Source of the DNA: Crossaster papposus
Lineage: Eukaryota > Echinodermata > Asteroidea > Velatida > Solasteridae
Length of the DNA stretch: 64,000 bases
Assembly (NCBI GenBank): GCA_037893245.1
Contig: JBAIAA010000783.1
Coordinates: forward strand, 434,001 to 498,000
Direction: 5' to 3'
Part shown: positions 1-8,760 of the stretch, piece after piece
How positions within the stretch are numbered: the stretch's first letter is position 1
How the letters are laid out: each line of letters opens with the position of its first letter
The notes under the pieces: generated by a model
What the model was told of the DNA's origin: nothing
Seen by the model: only the letters and a program-made list of their open reading frames with translations
Databases searched by the model: none
Translations under genes and position numbers: made by a program

Positions 1-11
1 TCGGTCTGCTC
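1..11 (+). pseudogene. 3' tail of a C-type tRNA-iMet-like sequence
   Basis: The first 11 bases equal the end of the C-type sequences at 2165-2236 and 2563-2634, and are followed by the same 49-bp spacer before the next A-type copy. The repeat therefore extends to the left of the window. Confidence 0.7.
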
Positions 12-60
12 AGCATAATTATTTCCTTGAAAGGGATTTCATTTTCATTACAAATAGTTA

Positions 61-88
61 CGCAGAGTGGTGCAGTGGGAGCGTGATG
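61..88 (+). pseudogene. 5' part of an A-type tRNA-iMet split by an insertion
   Basis: Acceptor strand, D arm and the first bases of the anticodon stem match the A-type copies at 2286 and 2684. The sequence then breaks into unrelated DNA at 89. The remainder of the tRNA resumes at 1915, so this copy cannot give a tRNA. Confidence 0.85.
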
Positions 89-92
89 TATA

Positions 93-196
93 GGAGAATA
101 CACGAGAAAGTGTGGATTCGTAATTACGAATTCACGAGGCGCGAAGCGCCGAGTGGATTCTTAAATACGAATCCACACTTGCGAGTGTATTCTCCG
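93..196. repeat. 104-bp fold-back palindrome
   Basis: GGAGAATACAC at the left is matched by GTGTATTCTCC at the right. The arms of about 50 bp pair almost throughout, around a short GGCGCGAAGCGCC centre. It sits exactly at the left edge of the insertion in the tRNA-iMet copy. Confidence 0.85.
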
Positions 197-402
197 ACTT
201 AAACCATTGCGTCAAAAGAAGTATTGTCATTAACTACCCAGTTGAGTGGAGATGAAAAGGCATGCATGTATCGTGGCCATAGACGTAATTTACATAAGGC
301 CAACTAACAAAACAAAAAGTTTAGCGTCACCGCCCGCTTCTTTTTTTAGAGGCCGCCTCCTTTTCTTTTTTTTCACAAAAATAATAAATTTTATTATCTT
401 AA

Positions 403-423
403 AAAATAATAATAATAATAATA
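403..423. repeat. AAT trinucleotide microsatellite
   Basis: About seven AAT units in a row, within AT-rich DNA of the insertion. Confidence 0.85.
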
Positions 424-743
424 ACTAGAACTACGTCTGTTCGAGGAACAGAACATAGGGCCTTTTCGCATTTTTTCCCCCGTAAAAACCATTCAAAAGG
501 AATTTTAAACACATTAAAAGTAATCAAAACGAATTTAGGTTATTTAAACAGATTAAAGGTAATTTAAAGTGATTAAAACGATAACGTCACACATTTGTAA
601 ACTTTTGGTGAACTACCTAACCAACCCAATACACAATTATTTTTATTTTAGCATGATCCGTTGCTGAGATATGGCTTCAAGGTCTTACAACGTAATAAAT
701 CACATTATTGAATGATGTCTTTTCATTCTAACTTCCAGTCTGG

Positions 744-1175
744 TGACGTCATATTTTTTTTCTCCCGGTCAAATTGTTTCTAACATGAAGCTATTATATA
801 CATCAATTATAAAGTGATTTCAGCAAACTTCGCCACACACATCAACTGAATATTAATTTTGAACCTGCCGCCAGAGGGTGCTATAACATGTTATGACGTC
901 GCCGGTAATTTTTTTTGAAAAGTACATCTAGCCAAACACTAACATCGTTTAAAGTAAGTTCATATCATTTTTCACTTTCAAATTATAAGGCACTTTCGGT
1001 TTGGACCGAAAGGAAGGGTCACGTGATTTCTCACACACGAAATAAAATGAAGATCCTGGATTATCCTATCAATTGCCACAAACCTAAAGTCCCGGTCTTT
1101 TGCGCGTGATTTGTTATTGATTTTCAAAGATTAAATAATTTTAATATGACGTCACGTTACCCCCTGATGACGTCA
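744..1175. promoter_or_regulatory. Cluster of palindromic TGACGTCA (CRE/ATF-type) sites
   Basis: Perfect 8-bp palindromes lie at 744-751, 1147-1154 and 1168-1175; a fourth is at 1893-1900 at the right end of the same insertion. A near match (TGACGTCG) lies around 893. By chance one would be expected per roughly 65 kb. They could bind CREB/ATF-type bZIP factors or simply be part of the element's repeats. Confidence 0.45.
868..882 (+). promoter_or_regulatory. CTCF-like core motif
   Basis: CCGCCAGAGGGTGCT differs at one position from the common animal CTCF core form ending GGGCGCT. It is a single site seen by eye; occupancy is unknown, and related motifs are carried by many animal transposons. 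Confidence 0.35.
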
Positions 1176-1914
1176 CCCTGCTAGACACGAGCTCACTATA
1201 GATTCTTCACTTGGGTAAAGTTTTGTTTGGATACGACATGTTATGAAAAGTGCTTGTACGAAAGAACGTGTACAAAGTCTATTGCATTTTGGTCCCAAAA
1301 AGAAAAAGAAAAAATAAGTAAAACAAAAATCAGAACAAAAACAAAGGCTTTTTCGCAAAATTGTGAAAAAGCCAATTAAAAAAGATAATACAATTTTAAG
1401 ATCGTAATTTGGACATGCATCACTGTGTACATGCTGTGAAAATACGTTTCTAATGGGAAGGCTAGGGTGTGACGTGTATGGTGCATACATGATCGACCCA
1501 CATGAATTTTGATTTTTATTCGTGGGTGAGACATGTTTTAATTTCAAATAGAAAGATAGGGGGTGACAGGTTCACTACATGACCTATATTAAAATGTGTC
1601 GAGCGGCTATTAAAAAATAAAAGAAAAAAAGGCCTCCTCCTTTCTTCAAAAAAAAAGACAAACATGTTGTTTTTATTATTTGGCCTAAAGGGAGGTTCTC
1701 GAGGCTCTTACGTAATCAGGGTTGGATTAGGGTTGAGGAATTGAATAACTGTGGATTCGTAATTGTTACAAATGTAGGCAAGATAAAAACCGTTCCGAAT
1801 CCACACTTTACTTAAGATTCGTAGATACGAATCCACTGTTATTGTCCAAAGCGTTGATTCTTAGATACGAATCCACACTTTTAACAATAGCGTGACGTCA
1901 TAGCAATGGTTTAA

Positions 1915-1959
1915 GGGCCCATAACCCAGAGGCCCGAGGACCGAAACCTCGCTCTGCTA
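1915..1959 (+). pseudogene. 3' part of the split A-type tRNA-iMet
   Basis: Contains the CAT anticodon loop, variable loop, T arm with the intact B-box form GGACCGAAACC, and the 3' acceptor strand CTCTGCT. This is the best-preserved T arm among the A-type copies, yet it has lost its 5' half to the insertion. Confidence 0.85.
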
Positions 1960-2061
1960 AAGAGGTATTTTTGCTTCACTGTAATTCAAATTTAATACAT
2001 ATTTTAGAATGTTTTTAGAATGTCTGCTTTTATTTTGTTTGTTGTTTCTAAATTTACATGA

Positions 2062-2133
2062 GGCATGGTGGCGCAGTGGAAGCTTGCTGGGCCTATAACC
2101 CAGAGTGCCGATGATCAAAATCTCGCTCTGCTA
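2062..2133 (+). pseudogene. B-type tRNA-iMet-like copy, anticodon TAT
   Basis: The anticodon arm is CTGGG-CCTATAA-CCCAG, so the initiator anticodon CAT has become TAT. The T stem (CGATG against TCTCG) has a mismatch and the B box is altered. The acceptor stem has a mismatch at the fifth pair. Probably a pseudogene. Confidence 0.7.
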
Positions 2134-2164
2134 ACAACGTTTTGGTATGACATGAGGTACTCGA

Positions 2165-2236
2165 CTCAGAGTGACAAAGTAGACCCTTTCTTGGTCAGTA
2201 ACCGAGAGTTCGGATGATCACAACCTCGGTCTGCTC
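2165..2236 (+). pseudogene. C-type, strongly diverged tRNA-iMet-like copy
   Basis: Alignable to tRNA-iMet end to end with constant spacing to its neighbours. The anticodon loop reads TCAGTAA (anticodon AGT, with the initiator-type C at 33), and the D arm is decayed. Not expected to be a functional tRNA. Confidence 0.6.
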
Positions 2237-2285
2237 AGGATAATTTGTTATTTGAGAGGGATTTCATTTTCATTAAAAATAGTTA

Positions 2286-2357
2286 CGCAGAGTGGTGCAG
2301 TGGGAGCGTGATGGGCCCATAACCCAGAGGTCCGAGGACCAAAACCTCGCTTTGATA
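2286..2357 (+). pseudogene. A-type tRNA-iMet(CAT)-like copy
   Basis: Keeps GGGCCCATAACCC with anticodon CAT, but the first acceptor base is C instead of the A1 typical of initiators. The 3' acceptor strand is CTTTGAT rather than CTCTGCT, and the B box reads GGACCAAAACC. Confidence 0.65.
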
Positions 2358-2459
2358 ACGAGGTATTTTAGCTTCACTGCTATTCACATTTAATAAATAT
2401 TGTAGAATGTTTTTAGAATGTCTGCTTTCATATTGTTTGCATTTTCTAAATTTACATGA

Positions 2460-2531
2460 GGCATAGTGGCGCACTTGAAGCGTGCTGGGCCCATAACCCA
2501 GAGGTCCGAGGATTGAAACCTCGCTCTGCCA
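2460..2531 (+). tRNA. B-type tRNA-iMet(CAT)-like copy, possibly functional
   Basis: The anticodon arm CTGGG-CCCATAA-CCCAG is intact, with CAT and C33. The T stem CGAGG/CCTCG is intact, with B box GGATTGAAACC. The acceptor has a mismatch and the D loop is changed (GCACTTGAAGC). It is one of the less damaged iMet-like copies, but a decayed status is more likely than not. Confidence 0.45.
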
Positions 2532-2562
2532 ACAACCTTTTGGTATGACATGAGGTACTCGA

Positions 2563-2634
2563 CTCAGAGTGACAAAGTAGACACTTTCTTGGTCAGTACC
2601 CGAGAGTTTGGTTGACCACAACCTCGGTCTGCTC
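2563..2634 (+). pseudogene. C-type diverged tRNA-iMet-like copy
   Basis: Same layout as the copy 398 bp upstream, with anticodon loop TCAGTAC and further substitutions in the T arm. Confidence 0.6.
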
Positions 2635-2683
2635 AGAATAATTATTTCCTTGAAACTGATTTCATTTTCATTACAAATAGTTA

Positions 2684-2755
2684 CGCAGAGTGGTGCAGTG
2701 GGAGCGTGATGGGCCCATAACCCAGAGGCCCGAGGACCAAAACCTCGCTCTGCTA
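2684..2755 (+). tRNA. A-type tRNA-iMet(CAT)-like copy
   Basis: CAT anticodon arm intact, T stem CGAGG/CCTCG intact, acceptor GCAGAG/CTCTGC paired apart from the first pair (C opposite T). The B box is GGACCAAAACC, deviating from GGTTCGAANCC. It is the most complete A-type copy. A TATTTTTG T run lies just downstream. Confidence 0.5.
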
Positions 2756-2857
2756 AAGAGGTATTTTTGCTTCACTGTTATTCAAATTTAATAAATATTT
2801 TAGAATGTTTTTAGAATGTCTGCTTTTATTTTGTTTGTTGTTTCTAAATTTACATGA

Positions 2858-2929
2858 GGCATGGTGGCGCAGTGGAAGCTTGCTGGGCCTATAACCCAGA
2901 GAGCCGAGGATCAAAACCTCGCTCTGCTG
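2858..2929 (+). pseudogene. B-type tRNA-iMet-like copy, anticodon TAT
   Basis: Like the copy at 2062 it reads GGGCCTATAACCC (CAT to TAT), with the same acceptor mismatch, but its T stem is repaired to CGAGG/CCTCG. Confidence 0.65.
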
Positions 2930-2963
2930 CTAATAAGTTTTTGGTATGACTTGAAGTACTCGA

Positions 2964-2986
2964 CTCAGAGTGACAAAGTAGACCCT
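2964..2986 (+). pseudogene. Truncated C-type copy at the array boundary
   Basis: The acceptor and start of the D arm match the other C-type copies. The sequence then passes within a shared TT into the spacer of the tRNA-Arg array (TTAACAATTATTATAAAAAG, as at 6295). This is the breakpoint between the two tRNA repeats. Confidence 0.7.
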
Positions 2987-3561
2987 TAACAATTATTATA
3001 AAAAGCCTTGTTGTGATGAATTCTTGTAAGAAAAATTTACTGCAGTTATAAAGACAAAATATCTCATCCACGCTTGGATTCGAACCCAGAACCTTTGAAT
3101 TAGAAGTCAAACGCGCTGATCCGTTGCGCCACGGGGACTGGGGAAACTTTGTAACTTTTATTTCGAAAAGCCTTGCTGTGATCAATTCTTGTAAGAAAAT
3201 TTATACAGCAGTTATAAAGACAAAATATCTCATCCCCGCTGGGATTCGAACCCAGAACCTTTGAATTAGAAGTCCACGCGCTGATCCGTTGCGCCACGGG
3301 GACTGGCGAAATTTTGTAACAATTATTTTAAAAAGTCTTGTTGTGATGAATTCTTGTAAGAACATTTATACTGCAGTTATAACGACAAAATATCTCATCC
3401 CCGCTGGGATTTGAACCCAGAACCTTTGAATTAGAAGTCAAACGCGCTGATCCGTTGCGCCAAAGGGACTGGAGAAATTGTGTAACAATTATTTTAAAAA
3501 GCCTTGTTGTGATCAATTCTTCTAAGAAAATTTATACTGCAGTTATAAAGTCAAAGTATCT

Positions 3562-3635
3562 TATCCCCGCTGGGATTCGAACACAGAACCTTTGTATTAT
3601 AAGTCCAACGCGCTGATCCGTTGCGCCACGGGGAC
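3562..3635 (-). pseudogene. Array unit with anticodon TAT (Ile-type)
   Basis: The anticodon (3601-3599) reads TAT instead of TCT, a single C35 to A change. The T stem is also damaged (CCCAG to TGTG form), so this copy is probably inactive. Confidence 0.6.
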
Positions 3636-6600
3636 TGGAGAAACTTTGTAACAATTATTTTAAAAAGCCTTGCTGTGATCAATTCTTGTAAGAAAATGTA
3701 TACAGCAGTTATAAAGAAAAAATATCTCATCCCCGCTTGGATTCGAACCCAGAACCTTTGAATTAGAAGTCCAACGCGCTGATCAGTTGCGCCCCGGGGA
3801 CTTGATAAACTTTGTAACAATTATTTTAAAAAGCCTTGTTGTGATCAATTCTTCTAAGAAAATGTATACTGCAGTTATAAAAACAAAGTATCTTATCTCC
3901 GCTGGGTTTCGAACCCAGAACCTTTGTATTAGAAGTCCAACGCGCTGATCCGTTGCGCCACGGGGACTGGAGAAACTTTGTAACAATTATTTTAAAAAGC
4001 CTTGCTGTGATCAATTCTTGTAAGAAAATGTATACAGCAGTTATAAAGACAAAATATCTCATCCCCGCTAGGATTTGAACCCAGAACCTTTGAATTAGAA
4101 GTCCAACGCGCTGATCAGTTGCGCCACGGGGACTCGATAAACTTTGTAACAATTATTTTAAAAAGCCTTGCTGTGATCAATTCTTGTAAGAAAATGTATA
4201 CAGCAGTTATAAAGACAAAATATCTCATCCCCGCTAGGATTTGAACCCAGAACCTTTGAATTAGAAGTCCAACGCGCTGATCAGTTGCGCCACGGGGACT
4301 CGATAAACTTTGTAACATTTATTTAAAAAAGCCTTGTTGTGATCAATTCTTGTAAGAAAATTTATACTGCAGTTATAAAGAAAAAATATCTCATCCCCGC
4401 TGGGATTCGAACCCAGAACCTTTGTATTAGAAGTCAGACTGATCTGTTGCGCCACGGGGACTGGAGAAACGTTGTAACAATTATTTTAAAAAGCCTTGTT
4501 GTGATGAATTGTTGTGAGAAAGTTTTACTGCAGTTATAAAGACAAAATATCTCATCCCCGCTGGGATTCGAACCCAGAACCTTTGAATTAGAAGTCAAAC
4601 GCGCTGATCCGTGGCGCCAAAGGGACTGGAGAAATTGTGTAACAATTATTTTAAAAATGCTTGTTGTGATCAATTTTTCTAAGAAATTTATAGTGCAGTT
4701 ATAAAGACAAAGTATCTTATCCCCGATGGGATTCAAACACAGAGCCTTTGTATTAGAAGTCCAACGCGCTGATCCGTTGAGCCACGGGGACTGGAGAAAC
4801 TTTGTAACAATTATTTTAAAAAGCCTTGCTGTAATCAATTCTTGTAAGAAAATTTATACTGCAGTTATAAAAAAAAAATATCTCATCCCCGCTGGGATTC
4901 GAACCCAGAACCTTTGAATTAGAAGTAAAACGCGCTGATCAGTTGCGCCACAGGGACTTGATAAACTTTGTAACAATTATTTTAAAAAGCCTTGTTGTGT
5001 TCAATTCTTGTAAGAACATTTATACTGCAGTTATAAAGACAAAATATCTCAACGCCGCTGGGATTCGAACCCAGAACCTTTGAATTAGAATGCTAACGCG
5101 CTGATCCGTTGTGCCACGGGGACTGGAGAAATGGTGTAACACTTATTTTAAAAAGCCTTGTTGTGATCAATTCTTCTAAGAAAAATTATACTGCAGTTAT
5201 AAAGACAAAATATCTCATCCCCGCTGGGATTCGAACCCAGAACAATTGAATTAAAAGTCCAACTGATCCGTTGCGCCACGGGGACTGGAGAGACTTTGTA
5301 ACAATTATTTTAAAAAGCCTTGTTGTGATGAATTGTTGTGAGAAAGTTTTACTGCAGTTATAAAGACAAAATATCTCATCCCCGCTGGGATTCGAACCCA
5401 GAACCTTTAAATTAGAAGTCAAACGCGCTGATCCGTTGCGCCAAAGGGACTGGAGAAATTGTGTAACAATTATTTTAAAAAGCCTTGCTGTGATCAATTC
5501 TTGTAAGAAAATGTATACAGCGGTTATAATGACAAAATATCTCATCTCCGCTGGGATTCGAACCCAGAACCTTTGAATTAGAAGTCCAACGCGCTGATCT
5601 GTTGCGCCACGGGGACTGGAGAAACTTTGTAACAATTATTTTAAAAAGCCTTGTTGTGATCAATTCTTGTAAAAAAATGTATACTGAAGTTATAAAGACA
5701 AAATATGTCATCCCCGCTAGGATTCGAACCCAGAACATTTGAATTAGAAGTCCAACGCCCTGATCCGTTGGGCCACGGGGACTGGAAAAACTGTGTAACA
5801 TTTATTTTAAAAAGCCTTGTTGTGATCAATTCTTGTAAGAAAATTTATACTGCAGTTATAAAGACAAAAAAATTTCATCCCCGCTGGAATTCGAACCCAG
5901 AACCTTTGAATTAGAAGTCCAACGCGCTGATCCGTTGCGCCACCGGAACTGGAGAAACTTTGTAAAAAAATATTTTTAAAAGCCTTGTTGTGATCAATTC
6001 TTGTAAGACAATTTATACTGCAGTTATAAATACAAAAAAACTCATCCCCGCTGGGATTCGAACCCAGAACCTTTGAATTAGAAGTCCAACGCGCTGATCC
6101 GTTGTGCCCCGGGACTGGATAAACTTTGTAAGAAATTGTTTTAAAAAGCCTTGTTGTAATCAATTCTTGTCAGGAAATTTATACTGCAGTTATAAAGACA
6201 AAATATCTCATCCACGCTTTGATTCGAACCCAGAACCTTTGAATTAGAAGTCCAACGCGCTGATCCGTTGCGCCACGGGGACTGGCGAAACTTTTTAACA
6301 ATTATTATAAAAAGCCTTGTTGTGATGAATTCTTGTAATAAAAATTTACTGCAGTTATAAAGACAAAATATCTCATCCCCGCCAGGATTCGAACCCAGAA
6401 CATTTGAATTAGAAGTCAAACGCGCTGATCCGTTGCGCCACGGGGACTGAAAAAACTGTGTAACATTTTTTTTTAAAAGCCTTGTTGTGATCAATTTTTG
6501 TAAGAAAATTTATACTGCAGTTATAAAGACAAAATATCTCATCCCCGTTAGGATTCGAACCCAGAACATTTGAATTAGAAGTCCAACGCCCTGATCCGTT

Positions 6601-8021
6601 GCGCCACGGGGACTGGAAAAACTGTGTAACATTTATTTTAAAAAGCCTTGTTGTGGTCAATTCTTGTAAGAAAATTTATACTGCAGTTATAAAGACAAAA
6701 AAATCTCATCCCCGCTGGAATTCGAACCCAGAACCTTTGAATTAGAAGTCCAACGCGCTGATCCGTTGCGCCACCGGGACTGGAGAAACTTTGTAAAAAT
6801 ATATTTTAAAAAGCCTTGTTGTGATGAATTCTTGTAATAAAAATTTACTGCAGTTATAAAGACAAAATATCTCATCCCCGCTAGGATTCGAACCCAGAAC
6901 ATTTGAATTAGAAGTCCAACGCGCTGATCCGTTGCGCCACGGGGACTGTAGAAACTTTGTAAGAAATTATTTTAAAAAGAATTGTTGTGATCAATTCTTG
7001 TAAGAAAATGTATACTGCAGTTATAAAGACAAAGTATCTTATCACCGCTGGGATTCGAACCCAGAACCTTTGAATTAGAAGTCCAACGCGCTGATCCGTT
7101 GCGCCACGGGGACTGGAAAAACTTTGTAACAATTATTTTAAAAAGCCTTGCTGTGATTAAATCTTGTAAGAAAATGTATACAGCAGTTATAAAGACAATA
7201 TATCTCATCCCCGCTTGGATTAGAACCCAGAACATTTGAATTAGAAGTCCAACGCGCTGATCAGTTGCGCCACAGGGACTCGATAAACTTTGTAACAATT
7301 ATTTTAAAAAGCCTTGTGATCAATTCTTGTAAGAAAATGTATACTGCAGTTATAAAGACAAAATATCTCATCCCCGCTGGGATTCGAACCCAAAACCTTT
7401 GGATTAGAAGTCAAACTGATCCGTTGCGCCACGGGGAGTGGAGAAACTTTGTAACAATTATTTTAAAAAGCTTTGTTGTGATGATTTCTTTTGTGAAAGT
7501 TTTACTGCAGTTATAAAGACAAAATATCTCATCCCCGCTGGGATTCCAACCCAGAACCTTTGAATTAGAATGCTAACGCGCTGATCCGTTGTGCCACGGG
7601 GACTGGAGAAACTGTGTAACATTTATTTTAAAAAGCCTTGTTGTGATCAATTCTTGTAAGAAAATTTATACTGCAGTTATAAAGAAAAAATATCTCATCC
7701 CCGTGGGATTCGAACCCAGAACCTTTGTGTTAGAAGTCAAACTGATCCGTTGCGCCACAGGGACTGGAGAAACTTTGTAACAATTATTTTAAAAAGCCTT
7801 GTTGTGATGAATTCTTGTGAGAAAGTTTTACTGCAGTTATAAAGACAAAATATCTCATCCCCAGTGGGATTTGAACCCAGAACCTTTGAATTAGAAGTCA
7901 AACGCGCTGATCCGTTGCGCCAAAGACAGTGGAGAAATTGTGTAACAATTATTTTAAAAAGCCTTGTTGTGATCAATTCTTCTAAGAACATTTATACTGC
8001 AGTTATAAAGACAAAATATCT

Positions 8022-8095
8022 CATCCCCGCTGGGATTCGAACCCAGAACAATTGAATTAAAAGTCCAACGCGCTGATCCGTTGCGCCACGGGGAC
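8022..8095 (-). tRNA. Array unit with anticodon TTT (Lys-type), intact fold
   Basis: The anticodon (8061-8059) reads TTT. All other arms are close to consensus: acceptor GTCCCCG/CGGGGAT, D stem GCGC/GCGC, T arm CTGGG-TTCGAAT-CCCAG. AAC-to-CAA changes next to the anticodon arm accompany it. If charged by sequence identity this would be a chimera of Arg body and Lys anticodon. Confidence 0.65.
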
Positions 8096-8686
8096 TGGAG
8101 AAACTTTGTAACAATTATTTTAAAAAGCTTTGTTGTGTTGAATTCTTTTGTGAAAGTTTTACTGCAGTTATAAAGACAAAATATCTCATCCCCGCTGGGA
8201 TTCGAAGCCAGAACCTTTGAATTAGAAGTCAAACGCGCTGATCCGTTTCGCCAAAGGGACTGGAGAAATTGTGTAACAATTATTTTAAAAAGCCTTGTTG
8301 TGATCAATTCTTCTAAGAAAATGTATACTGCAGTTATAAAGACAAAGTATCTTATCCCCGCTGGGATTCGAACACAGAACCTTTGTATTAGAAGTCCAAC
8401 GCGCTGATCCGTTGCGCCATGGGGACTGGAAAAACTTGGTAACAATTATTTTAAAAAGCCTTGCTGTGATCAATTCTTGTAAGAAAATGTATACAGCGGT
8501 TATAATGACAAAATATCTCATCTCCGCTGGGATTCGAACCCAGAACCTTTGAATTAGAAGTCCAACGCGCTGATCCGTTGCGCCACGGGGACTGGAGAAA
8601 CTTTGTAAGACATTATTTTAAAAAGCCTTGTTGTGATTAATTCTTGTCAGGAAATTTATACTGCAGTTATAAATACAAAAAAATCT

Positions 8687-8760
8687 CATCCCCGCTGGGA
8701 TTCGAACCCAGAACCTTTGAATTAGAAGTCCAACGCGCTGATCCGTTGCGCCACGGGGAC
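8687..8760 (-). tRNA. tRNA-Arg(UCU), exact consensus copy
   Basis: Identical to the 74-nt consensus described at 50244. A seven-T run follows the 3' end, a stronger pol III stop than the four Ts of most units. Its duplicate is at 13155. Confidence 0.9.

Larger units (their letters stand above)
89..1914. mobile_element. Insertion of about 1.83 kb within a tRNA-iMet copy
   Basis: The flanking tRNA halves rejoin cleanly with at most one shared base (G), so no convincing target-site duplication is visible. The ends carry inverted repeats: a CTTAAACCATTGC-type sequence near 199 is inverted at 1903-1915, and the motif GTGGATTCGTA recurs inverted at both ends (near 111, 160, 1751 and 1866). The interior is AT-rich with homopolymers, an AAT microsatellite at 403-423 and diverged TTTAAAC/ATTAAA repeats around 500-580. 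ORFs of 64 codons (915-1109, +) and 124 codons (1173-1547, -) resemble no known transposase and look spurious. It is best read as a non-autonomous element; the family is unknown. Confidence 0.6.
1..2986 (+). repeat. Tandem 398-bp repeat of initiator tRNA-Met-like sequences
   Basis: The unit contains three tRNA-iMet-like sequences in order (called A, B and C here), all on the plus strand. A starts at 61, 2286 and 2684, B at 2062, 2460 and 2858, C at 2165, 2563 and 2964. Starts of the same type are 398 bp apart, except where the insertion at 89-1914 interrupts. Spacing is constant, for example 50 bp from the end of C to the start of A, including the C tail at 1-11. Family identity comes from the GGGCCCATAACCC anticodon arm with C33 and the AG-rich acceptor stem typical of animal initiator tRNA-Met. 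The spacers (between B and C, C and A, A and B) show no other gene. Stem mismatches and B-box changes suggest most copies are pseudogenes. Confidence 0.85.

Noticed and set aside
1173-1547. 124-codon minus-strand ORF in the iMet insertion as a gene
   Set aside because: Low-complexity phenylalanine-rich stretch from a homopolymer, no recognisable domain, and AT-rich repeat context.
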